Assembly (NCBI GenBank): GCA_019914945.1
Contig: CM034113.1
Location: forward strand, 5,994,850 to 6,058,849
Direction of reading: 5' to 3'
DNA length: 64,000 nt
DNA from: Typha latifolia
Taxonomy: Eukaryota; Streptophyta; Magnoliopsida; Poales; Typhaceae
Positions 20,498 to 32,507 of the stretch are shown piece after piece. Position numbers and translations under genes: made by a program. Each line of letters starts with the position of its first letter. Positions within the stretch are counted from its first letter, which is position 1. Under the pieces are notes generated by a model. The model was not told the DNA's origin. It was given only the letters and a program-made list of their open reading frames with translations, and made no database searches.

Positions 20498-23400
20498 TTA
20501 GCTGACATATTGCTTTTGGAGGAGGTTAGCACAAAACCCTAAGTCGAACCGCACTTCTGGCGGATCACCGATGCAATCAAAGACTGCATCTGCTGCCACA
20601 AAGTCCTCTTCAGCTGTGTAACTGTGGACAACAAGAAAGAGCAAAGTGACTCAATCTGAATGGAAAAGTGAAGCGAGATAAATAACTATCAAAAGATAAC
20701 AACAAACCCATTTCTCTCCTCGATTCGATATGTCGCCAAATAAACAAAGACCAGTTAGTTATTTTTGTCCAGGATAGAGAAATGAAACATTGACATATTT
20801 TTCACTGTATATAAAACTTAACATTCTGTCTTGATATAATTATATCGAAAAAACTGGTTTTAGTGGTTTCAACATTTTTATGAATTTGTTGAGCTGAGCT
20901 AGTCATACAATTCAGTATCAGAAGGGTACTGTGAGTAAGGGATCTACTCTCATCACTTAGACTCAGATGAGATACAATTATGGGGTGGAAATAGAGCAGA
21001 TGACTAATGACGAGGATTTCACATGTCAAATGAAGTGGTTGGATTGAAAAAGAAAATGGTGCTTCTCAGCACATTATTAGCAAACATCATTCATAGAATA
21101 GTACTTGAAGCAATATCAGCCATCAAGCTTTGAGGCATGGCATCAACATTCTATGTTTTTGCATTAAATTCCAATTTACAAACTTATGCCACGTTATTAA
21201 CCTCCAAGCCTTCCACTCAAATATGGGTCCAGTTACATTATCATAAGATGGCAAGGCTCAAAATAAGATCAAACCTTTAGAAGTAATTAATGTTGTTTTC
21301 CTAATAGAAAGGAGAAGCCTATCCAAAACCTATTAGGTCAATACCAGTGGAAAGACCTACACAAATGATAGTTTATACTTTAAATTCACGCAACCAAGGA
21401 ATGACTCGAAAACTTCTCCTACAATTGAGACGTTAAAGAGGGAGGATGAAAAATTTTGATACAGGAATTTCTAAATTTAAGCCTCAAGAAAACATACATC
21501 ATAAGGATACCTACCAAATAAGTCATCCTAGTCTACATAGTTTTATGAGACTTAAAATTTCCTATATATGAAAGAATATAGAGAAGACAGTTTAAGTGAA
21601 CACTGTCTTCAAATAATAACACCTACCAACCATAATTTTAGTCCTCAAATGAAAAACAAAAGAGACACATTTAAGAAAGTATAAGTAATCACTATCCTAT
21701 ACAACAGTGAATAAACAGGGGGACAAGGATTCAGGGAGAGAGAGAGACTTTCTTAATTAGCAGTTCCTCGATGACTGTCTGTGTGAAGATATTTTGCAGT
21801 CCTATAATATGTTCATAGATTCACTAGTAATCATGGGATGCAGTTGACTGGCTTAATTCATAGCATCAAATGGAAGAAATCATAGCTTGGATTGAAACAT
21901 AATTCAGTGACAGAATTCCAACCAAAATATATGAAAACAAATAAATAAACTTGTAATATATTATCAATGTAATTCATTCAAACTGCCAATTGTAAATGAT
22001 TATGAGAAATGAGATCCTGATAATTTCATTCTTAAAGTGAAATGGTGCATATCATCAATCATTTGTACATATATAATGCTCACCCGCTCTTTGTTATTAT
22101 ACACTTCATACCAGCAGCTTTAGCTGCAGCAAGTCCTATGGTACTGTCCTCTACTACAACACAACTGAAAAATACAAAAGATTAGTATGATGCACAAAGT
22201 ATTTAACAACGAAGAATTCTTAATGAATTTTCACACAAGCATTAAAAGAGAAATCTGAAAAATATGAAATGAGTTATAGTGGTAGCTTGCTAAAGACCAG
22301 CACTCTATGATATTGATGATGTCCTGTGATATCAAATACATATTTGATGTGAAAATATTGTACAGAAATTTAGTACAATGTGTTTTCATTATCGAATACT
22401 ATATTTCTGACTGGATATTCTCAAAAGGAATATAGTTTAACTATGTTAAATATTGCAAAATCATCTTATTATTGGTTGTATCACATGATAAAAAAGAGCT
22501 ATACTTGGAAACAACTTTGTTGAAAACTTGAAATGATAACATTTTCATGCTAATATAAGTCTACAAAATTTAGGTGAAGAACATCAGCAACTTAACATAT
22601 GTAAGGCATACCTTGATGGATCAACTTCAAGGGTATCAGCTGCTAATAAGTAGATCGCCTGCCCAAAGAGAACCAAGAGTCAACCAAGATTCATAAAAAA
22701 TCATAAAAATGAAGATATGGGACTAAATATAGAATCATCAACACATAAGCAAATTTATGGAGTCTATGGACAGTCATAAATCAAAATACAGTCCTCTTCC
22801 TATATTAAACACCATAAGGAAGTTGACATTCAAGGAGACCAAACATCCATAAAGGAAGAAAAATAAATTATCTTCCATAGTTGTAGAAGAAAGTTTCAAG
22901 ATCTGTCTTATTTAGAAGAATAACAAATGAGAGCTAAAAATATTTAAATGTTAAAAAAATTGATCATACAGTGAAAGCAATCATTTGACATACTCTGTTT
23001 TGGATGCTTTTCTACCATTTCTTTTAGTGATATTCCAAACAAATGATGTTATCAACAATGGAATGAAAAGATACATGGGTTTACAGGAGTTGTTACAGAG
23101 GACTCTTTGTGACAGAATATTTGGGTTAAAAGTGATGATATAGTTGTGTCAAAAGGTTATAATGACTGTTCAGACAAACAAAAGAAATAGTGATAACAGA
23201 ATAGTGCAAGATAACTGTGAGACTTTTGGTTCAAATAAATCAAGTTTGGTTGCCCTGCCATTAATATTACAATGAAAAAATAGAAGAAATTGAGCCTGAG
23301 TTGAATTGAATATATAAAAAATCAGAAACGGAAACTAACTTACTGGATCAGGTTTCTTACGAGGAACAACATCCCCAGCAAATATGGTTATTTTCTCTGC

Positions 23401-25629
23401 TCGATCACTGCCTAACAAGAATGATACTATGGCTGAAACCTGGAGCAACCAAGCACACTTGCAGTTAGAGTAACTGTTGGACTGCATGTTCATATAGCTT
23501 GCAATTCTTGTGTAAAACCTGAAGCTAAGTTTCAGGATAAAATAGATCACCATAAACTGACTCTGCAAGTTTTTATCTATCATTACATGGTATCATATCA
23601 TTAAACTCACTCAGAAGAGAAATAGCATCCACTATTGAAATGTCCACCTTTTACCCAACAAGAAAAATGAAAGAAAGAAAAGTCTCAGATGAACTTGAGA
23701 AACAATCAAGAGGAGATAGTCAATGCAAGGCCAATATCTCCTTCTGTCAAAATGCAATTATTTGACACAATAATAGAATTTATTAAGGTCAAAATTGGTA
23801 TATCCAAAAGGAGAGAAGAAAAATTGCCCTTCATTAAGAATCATTTGGATACTAATTCCCTAAAACCTTCAAATTAATAGAGAATAAGTACAAGTCAAAC
23901 TTCTAAAGTTCTACTGAAATATAGTCAAATGTCGATACATGAACTATCTTATTCCAGAACAAAGATTGCCACCTCGATGCTCCCAAACAGGTCTTGCATG
24001 TAAGGTTGTATCTTTGAATATGTCCTTTTAAGCAGCAACACATTATATAACGTTCTTAGCAATTCTACAATCTACATTCCCTCCTATGAGCCCCCACAGA
24101 CATTATCCAAGATCTAACAAAGATCATGGACAGAAGTAGCAGTGAACTACTTATACAACTAAGAGAAGAGCCTACTACAAAGCAATGAAACAGTAGAAAA
24201 GAATCAAGAAACTAGTTTAAATAAAAGAGCTAAATGTAGGTTTTTACGCGAGTAAAGTTTTCTTTCCTCAGGAATTCAAGGAGAAAGGTAAGTCCACCAA
24301 TATTCTTGCTTTCTTCTAATAAATGTAACAATTCATCAGCTAGATGTTTCATAGATCAGAAGGTGATCAATACTGTATCTTTTTCAAGACTATGAATTTT
24401 GCAGCAGAGATTATTATCCAATGAATATTTTTGATAGGACCACCATAGCAATATAAAACATAATGATTCATGTTCAAACCTAGACCCTCACTTATCCAAG
24501 CATGCAATAGCAAAACCTAGTTACCGTACCGCCTTCTCATTTGAAGTACTGCAAACTGCAACTTTTACTCCTTTTGCCAGAGCTTCATCAATCAGCCTAA
24601 AAAGCCAAGGAGCTTCACATTATGAAATCATTCTGTGGTTAACCGCTCAATTGCAATTAATCAGCTTACCCAACAGAAGCTTCAAATGTATTACCTTTGA
24701 ACACCAGGTCGCAGAGGAAGTAGCTTCTTCTCTATAAGAGCCATGAATAATTCTGTCTTCCTCTTATGAAGAGACGCAATAAATTGCTTTCTATCTTCTT
24801 CAGTCTTTGGTGCTTTAGTTGGCCAACCCGTCTTATTGAAGTATGCTGTCATTCTAAAAGACCAGAAGAGCATCATAGAAGGGGGAAAAGAAGGAAAGCA
24901 AAGAGGAACAGATCAGCAATACTTTGAACAAACACAAAACTTCAACTTTCTGATTTCTATAACGAAGCAGGATGGGAGTGGTAAACAATATATAGTATCC
25001 ACTTCCAAAATCTCCAGGAAATGGTATTAGACTAGAGATTACAATTTATTTAACAGAACATTTATAATCTTAAGAATCAAACTTCGAAGTTACCTCTCCT
25101 TTCCACCACCTATCTTGAGCAATTCACCATAGAGTTCAACATCCCAGCTAACACCCAGTTCCTTCTGCAACCGTCAAATAGCCAGAATGAGATTTACTTG
25201 ACCAATGCGAAATAATCAAATCCGACTCAAACCCAATTGTAACCAGAAGAACCCCAATCACACGCGATTCAAGCATCCAACCTCGGAGAAGGTCTCATTG
25301 AAGGAAATCCTATGCCCGTCCTTCTCCGTGTCCACGAGCACGCCGTCGCAATCGAAGAGCAGAGCGGCGGGGAGAGACGACGTGGAAGCGGAAGAGGAAT
25401 CCGACGAGCAAGAGATCCCGCCACTCCGATTCCTTAATCGAATCGATCCGCCTCCGAGATTTCCCCTCCTCCTCCTCCTCCTCCCCAGAGATAGCGAGAG
25501 GGGAGGAGCAGTTACTCGACTCGCTATTCCTCCGGATAGAGGAGAAGGATTTCGTGAGAATAGAGGGGTGGATAAGTTCTTATTCGGTAATAGCGCAGTG
25601 GAAGCAGCTGCAGTTGCGGTTGCGGCCAT
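20498..25629 (-). CDS. CBBY: CBBY-like HAD-family phosphatase, plastid-targeted (complete, 8 exons)
   Basis: The minus-strand gene joins 25282-25629, 25094-25164, 24695-24853, 24530-24596, 23344-23439, 22612-22658, 22084-22164 and 20498-20621. All junctions are GT-AG and all phases agree, giving 330 residues with a TAA stop at 20498-20500. Plant CBBY dephosphorylates xylulose-1,5-bisphosphate, a Rubisco inhibitor, in the chloroplast stroma. The first ~75 residues are rich in Ala, Ser and Arg, as in a transit peptide. HAD motif I is FDCDGVLVDTEKDGHR with nucleophile Asp93 and Asp95. Motif II is CSTSNE. Motif III includes KKPDP (Lys244). Motif IV is VVVEDSTIG (Glu268, Asp269). The cap helices carry FNKTGWPTKAP. 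Length is close to the Arabidopsis protein. Introns are 0.1-1.5 kb. The start is the first Met of the long GC-rich exon. The gene is intact. Confidence 0.93.
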
Positions 25630-26465
25630 TGGGGAGTGTGGAAGTTATTGGGAGGCAACTTGGGAAGACGGACGGTTGGTGGTTTGCTTCCGAGTATAAT
25701 TTTAAACGACGAGAGCAAGACAAGGTTATCCGAGCGGGCCCCAACCCTATCCGAGATCCCGCCACACACCATGAGGAGGCTCTTAATGGGCTTGGAAAAG
25801 ACCATTAATAAGTATTGAGTTTTTTTGACTAAAAACTAGGCCTTCTTGTGATTTTTATTACCTAGGTACACTCCCTAAAATTTTTTTCAAAAAAAATTCC
25901 ACATATATCCTCTTGAATAAGAAATAAATAACTACATGAATTTCTAAACCAAAAAAAAAAAAAAAAAGGTTCAGAGTGTATGCCGTGGAAAAAAAGTTTA
26001 GGGAGTGAATGCGAAAATTTGATGATAGTTCAGGAAGTATTTTATTTAGTTAAGTAGTTCAACGCAAAGCCTAACACAAAAACAAAATCTATGTTGGCTA
26101 CCACCTCATAGTTTCAAGAAAAAAAAAGTTAAATTTAAGCATTTTAGTTTAGTTGCTTTAATCTAATTGAAAGTAATTAATTTAAGAAGATTCCTAACTC
26201 TCCTCTACTCCTCTATGTAAACCCATTATTTACTCAATCTAAAATACAAAACTCTTGTCTCTAACTCTCTCTAGTTTATATGGAGACTTCTTATAGAGTA
26301 TAATAGTGGAGGCATCTCATGTGTTCTGCCCAGAACTCCAATCTATTTTACTTGATAATCCTGACTATAGGTTGAAAACTGAAGTTTAGTACATCATACA
26401 ATATGCCGAAATAATGCACATTTTTATATAAAAATATATTTAGTCTATAAAATAGTAATCTTAAC
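25630..26465. other. CBBY promoter side / AT-rich intergenic
   Basis: The first 100-200 bp are GC-rich and probably CBBY leader and core promoter. The rest is AT-rich with homopolymer A runs near 25950-25970. The part from about 26150 resembles 29150-29600 in direct orientation. No gene is seen. Confidence 0.4.
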
Positions 26466-28803
26466 AGAAAAAAGAAGCGCATTATAACGTTATTACGAAC
26501 CGGCCTATTCCGATCCGCAACATTTCTGCACTCGATGAATCTCGTAACTTCCGAAGAGATCTGCGAATAATCTAACCGACCGATCTTCCTGAATTTTGGA
26601 TATGTTGTTTCTCTTGGAGAGACAACGAATCCAAGATCACAAGATTTGAACAATTAAATCTCAAGATATTAACCAAACAGTGGTTGAAAGTTAATTAGAT
26701 CCAATCTTGATAGCCCTCCAATGGCTAGATAGATACTAGGTTTACTCTTTGGCGTGAAGGAGGAGAAGTTGTTGTACAAGAGGGTGGTTAGAAGTTGAAA
26801 GAGGCCGACCAAAGACTTGGGCTATGGAAGAAGAGAGGAAGGAGAGGGCGTCAATGGCTACAAACAAATTGGGAAAGAGATAAAGGCCAAATCCAATTCA
26901 ATTATCCAAGATCATACTCCAATTAGGGTTTTCTCTATATTTATAGAGGCTCACCTTAGGGACTCACCAACTAAGTTAAACAACTCTAACAAACCCTAAT
27001 AACCCAACAACTAATAGATGTATGCATTTTCTTCTATATAATAGATCACGTGCATATAACAAGTCATGCATATAAGGAATTTAGGTGGTGAGGAAATCAA
27101 GAGGAAGATAATGCAATGTAGTCTCCAACCATATTTAACACTTGCATATCCTTAGTAATCTATCACATGTATACTCATGTTGGAGATCATATCGACATAA
27201 AATTATAACAGTATAATCACCTCCAATCATCTCTATATGTCATCAATGTACTCATATTCTAGATCAGCCTGATCAAATGTATGATAAAATATACTTAACT
27301 GAATTCATCTCTAGATAAAGTCATATAATTATGTTGGAGATATATATATATAATTATATAATTATATAATATATCATAATTTGATAAAAGCGTCTAGGGG
27401 ATAAGACTACTCATTGCCTAATCAGAAGATACAAAATACGTATCCCTTATATCCGCCAACTGAGGGTCAACTCATCGCTAACAGAGTCCATGGGGTCTCA
27501 CGTAAAGGGTTTGAGATCTGAAAATGTTTAGGTAACATAAAATTAGTTGTTTATCCGATTATAATCCGTTCAAGTAAGATATAATATTAGGTTTAAAATA
27601 AATTAGATTCATAGGATAAATTTAACTGAGATAATATTAATATGCTATTACCATAATTTGTATTTATTTAATAAAAATCCTAGTTTGGTAATTATAGAAT
27701 AAGTAATAATTATATAGTAATTTATCTCCTTTTTGTAAATAACCAACGACAATATATATATATATATATATATTAATAAAAATAAAATTATAAATATAAT
27801 CTTATTAATAAGTATTTTGTGATACTTACTCTTATTTAATTAATCATAAATTATATCAAAAATAGTCATTATCCTATTATACAAAATAATATGCAAGCTT
27901 AGTATTTCATTTTATACAAAGTAGTAGACAATATAAGATGCTAAAAATAGTTATATAAAATATAAATATAAATATAATAATATTATTAATAAGGCTACAT
28001 GTATTAATCTAATAAATAATAACTAAACCATAAATAAAATTTATATGCAAATATTTATAATTATAATTAATAAATTATTATACTAAAATACTTAGCTAAT
28101 AATTATACTAGTGAGTGTGAATTATCAAAATAATTAATTATCTAAATAAACCAATTTACCTTAATTATTGAAAATAAAAATATATAATTAATAAAAAAAA
28201 TAGCAAGAGGGAGCAACCTCCTCTTGCTACAGTGCTGGGCGAGGAGAAACCAAGGAAGAAAAAGAAGAAGAAGAAGAAAGAAAGAAAGAAAGAAGAAAGA
28301 AGGGAAAGGAGGGGGAGGGAACTAGGCCAGCAGGGAGGGGCTCGACCGCTGTTGGCCAGCCAGCGGCCGGCCAGCGGCCAGCCTCTCGCTAGTAGCTCGG
28401 TTCCAGTGAACCCGAGAGAAAAAGAGAAAGAAAGGGAGAGAAAGAGAGAGATAGGGAGTGAGAGAGGGAAGAGGCTTACCAATGTCAATGGAGGTGACGG
28501 CGGCGGCAACAACAGTAGAGAGAGAGAAAGAGAGAAAGAGTGTTTGAGAGAGAGAAGAGAGAGAGAGCTCGAAAGATAGAGGAGAGAAGAAAGAGAGAGA
28601 GAGAGAGGCGATAGAGAGAGAGGCAATAGGGAGGGAGGCTACGGTGGCAGCGGTAGGGCGCGTGGCATCCTCCATGCAAACTGTAGGGCGCGTGGCATCC
28701 TCCATGCAAGCTGCTCATGCAGCTGCATGGGCACGAGGCTAGCCAAAATTGTGCCCATAAAATTTTTAATTTATTTTTTAAAAGGTTAGGTTGTTACACG
28801 CAT
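26466..28803 (-). mobile_element. Probable LTR-derived TE sequence
   Basis: The right side ends GGTTGTTACA at 28798 (TGTAACAACC on the minus strand), followed by CGCAT. The same CGCAT occurs at 26466-26470, followed by TATAACG, which would be a 5-bp duplication around an element with a degraded TG end. On the minus strand a TATA-like CTATAAATATAG lies near 26933-26946. The interior is non-coding: AT-rich in the middle (about 27550-28200) and a purine-rich block at 28250-28640 that yields only low-complexity reading frames. It may be more than one element, and the boundaries are tentative. Confidence 0.35.
28653..28712. repeat. 30-bp tandem duplication
   Basis: Two adjacent 30-bp units (28653-28682 and 28683-28712) share GTAGGGCGCGTGGCATCCTC and the following bases with one difference. 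They sit near the end of the purine-rich TE block. Confidence 0.85.
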
Positions 28804-31800
28804 ACAAATACAAAGAATAAGTTTATATGGATACTAAATGAACTAAATGAACTAAATGAAAAGGGCTCCAAAACCCTAACATTATGGGCCTCAAAACTGA
28901 AGAGATATAATATAAATATCATTCTCAAAGAAAGAAATTTCTCATAATTTACTATAATTTTTTTACTATAATTTTTTCTTTATAATAGACTTTGAGATTT
29001 TCTATAAAAGTATAAATAGAAGCGAGTTACGTGCAGAAAAATATTGTGTTACTCGGATTCTATTTTTAACCCGCTAAGTTTTCAAATAAGAGAGCACGAC
29101 CTAATACAAAGAAATATAACGTGACTAATTTGTAACCCACCCCCTGCAATAATTTGTTATGTAATTATAAATAATTTAAAGATAATTGAACTTAAATAAG
29201 ATTTCTTCCACATTCCTAACACTCTTCCTTATAAACTCATATCTTTCCTCCTATAATATTCTCTATCTAAAACTCATTACACTTCTCTCTCTCTCTAATT
29301 TATGGAGACCATAGAACTTTGCAACATTGGTTATGATTCCTCTACTGTAATTGAGTGAAATAATGAAATCATCTCATGTGATGTACTCAGAACTCTAATC
29401 CATTTCATTTGACATTCATAACTATTAAGGGTTAGGTATCACTTTTAAACCACAATGAATTGGAATAATGGTATATACCTCCATTTCTTCTTTCAGTAAT
29501 CTCATATTGTTCTTGTATATATATATGGGCATTTGCATAAAAAAGACATTTAGTTTTCAAAATAGTAAAAATGGGCCTTTGTACACATTTGTGTTGCCTA
29601 TCTCTTGTATAAATTATGTGCATTTCATTATAAAGATGTATATTTAGTATAAAAAATAAATGCATTCAATTTTTTTTTGAGGACATCTGCTTCTTCTTTT
29701 TTATCATTTATATCAATATAGTATAAAGTTGGAAACCTAGCATTGAAGATGTGTAGTTCTTCTATCAATATTTGTTGTATGACTTTTTAAAATTTTGTAT
29801 AAATATATTAGGATAAACACATAAATGGGTTGTTGGCTTCATGTATCTTAGGAAAAAAATTGTAGCTAAACATATAAAGATAATATAGAATTAATATTTA
29901 TTAGCTTATAGATCTCATGAAATATCCTTTTCAAAAATTAAGATAGACTTATATGTATAGCACTGTAACGTCCAGTTCAATTAAATAGATGTCAAAATGG
30001 ATTCTCTCAATCTTTAATGGAAAGGAAAATAGAAGATATAAGACTTGACTTATATTTATTTATTTATTCTGTTTTAATACTATAGATATTGTATTTTAAA
30101 GCACACGAAATTAAACAGCCCAAAGTATATTAACTAATAGCATTGTAAATTATTGATAGTTTAATAATCATTTATAAGAATAAACTAATAATGATGTTAG
30201 TTTGTTTTCATGGAGTTGGCAATTCATAATTCATAATATTTCTGAGTATTTAGAGTACCAGAAAAATTATTCTAAAAAAAATCACCTAAAATATATGCAA
30301 ACATTCTCGTTGACATCTAAAACAAACACTATGTAAATTTTGAACAACATCAAGAATGATTTATTCTTCTTTATTATTTCATATCTCATTCAACACTATT
30401 GAAATAATGTATGTTTTATACAAATCAGTTTTATCCCATGAAATACTAATACTACCATAAAGAAATGTATACAAATTTAAATAATAAGATTAGATGCATA
30501 CTCGAAGAACTAATTTGCTATCGCAAATGGGCTCTTCCCTTTCCCTTCCCTTAGCCTAATGCTAGGAGAAGTGGAGAGATATTATCTCCCGAGATCTTTT
30601 TTCCCCCTTATTCTATTATCTTTTTCTTTCCCTTTATTTCCTCTTTTTTTCTCCTCTTTCCTCATCTTGTCTCTCTTCACATTTCAACTTAGCCAAGGCC
30701 GCCATCACTATCATCGCCAAGGCTATGCTAGCTGCTGTCATGGTCATCGAGTCCTAGGAAGTTGCTTCTAGAGTCGTCAGTCCTTATTCCTTGTTGAGGC
30801 CAAGCTGGTCTCTATAGTAGTCCACTCTTAAATGTTTAGATTCATCGGCTTCTCCTCCCATCGCTCTCCTTAGTACTATCGATCATATTCATGCTTTTTC
30901 TGAAATATTTTTGTTTTGGATACCTTTGCTTAGTTCCTACTATAGTCTTTGTATGTTGTTTGCTATTTTTTTTTCTCCCTTATTTTGGGTTGGTGATCGA
31001 TCTTCCATTTCTTTGGAGTTTCACAAGGAGTCTTCGATTGTTGGATCATAACAAAATCACATGCTAACTCGAAGCTCCTTACTCCCATACCATGGTCGTG
31101 CTTTATTATTAATTTTTGTGTTTTCGGTTTGATTCTATGTTTTTTTTCAATTTGTAACGCTATCTAAAATGGACTGTCAGGACTTGTGTTAAAAAGTCTT
31201 TTGTCATAGGCCTAGAGATTTCACCTAACAAAATATTGTGTAGTACCTTAATATCTCATACTAAGGCTAGTCCTCTCAAAGTCTACATCGTAGACATACC
31301 TTAAAACAACACAGCAAAATTGCATAAATATAGCCAAACGTGCTCCACGAGCTCCTCTCTCAAGCATTTTGGAGCCTCAATGCCGTCGAGTTCCAAGCAC
31401 AATCAAACCCTCAAACTACGTACTAAACTCCAAAGTCTTGGCCTAGACTTGACGCCATCTTAGTTGAATCGTGAGGTCAACCTCCAAGGTTGATCATCTA
31501 AGATTTTCCAAAATAACTCACAAACAATATGTCCCAATAGGTTCTTTGACAACCGTCACCACGTAGGAATATCGATACTATAAACCTTGGTCTCACTTCC
31601 ATCCACAACTATATCATCTAGTATCGTGTACTAGTATTTCCCCAACCGATTCAATATGTCTTTACAAAGTCATATCATGCAACCCACCAAGTCATTGAAT
31701 ACCTTAAGCAATGCCCACAACCTTCTTGGCATGTTGCACACACTCGCTTTGCATTTGCAAGCTAATGGACCTTCTGCAAAGAGGAGTTTTGCCTATGCCA

Positions 31801-32507
31801 AATCACCGTAATTGCAATATTGCACTCGCGTGTGTCATATTGTAAATAATATTTGCATCATATCTTCTCTCACTACTCTAGCGAGGCATTTACTAATCTA
31901 CAATCCAAGGGGGTTTAAAGGTGTTGTTAGGCATTATATTTTTTTCGTATACTCATAACTTCTCAAATAACATATTAAGAACGTAACACATCTTAACTTT
32001 TCCTAATAAATAAATACTATACTACTGAGTTGGGGGAGAGCTAGCTTCGTTCTCTAATAGGCTAATTGTGAGCCTATACTTGTAGGTATTCGATGCGGTT
32101 ACTTTAGCTCAGCTCTATATGTAGAAGTTGTGGGAATGAGGAAGGCTTTACTTTACTTATCAAACAAAAATATTTCAAATCTATAGATATAATCTGATCC
32201 GCGTCAAAGGTATTACTCAGACATCGTGGATAATAGAAATTCTTATTGATGATATTATTAAACTAACTCACAATTATCAAAATTGTAAAGTTACTCGTGT
32301 CTATCCAAAATTCAATTACATAGTTCTCTGAATTTTGGGTGTACATGGTAGGTAATTAAAGAATTAATTCTTTCAAAAAAAATTTGAAGGAATTAATTTT
32401 TCTTTCTTTAAAAAAAAACTGCCAATTCCAAAATCTCTCAACTGCGACTCGTCACCGGTCACTCGGAACACTGACCCGGGAGAGAAGCGAGAGTGAGGAG
32501 AGAGTCC
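28804..32507. other. AT-rich intergenic region upstream of APE1L
   Basis: No convincing gene. The stretch 29150-29600 resembles 26150-26460, probably two copies of one dispersed repeat. A CT-rich block at 30540-30680 and non-coding sequence to 32300 follow without domain hits or splice patterns I can support. The last ~100 bp before 32508 are GC-richer and likely the APE1L leader. Confidence 0.4.

Noticed and set aside
28165..28626. 153-codon minus-strand Leu/Ser-rich ORF and the + strand Lys/Glu-rich mirror ORF
   Set aside because: Both are translations of a purine-rich low-complexity block; no domain and no start context.
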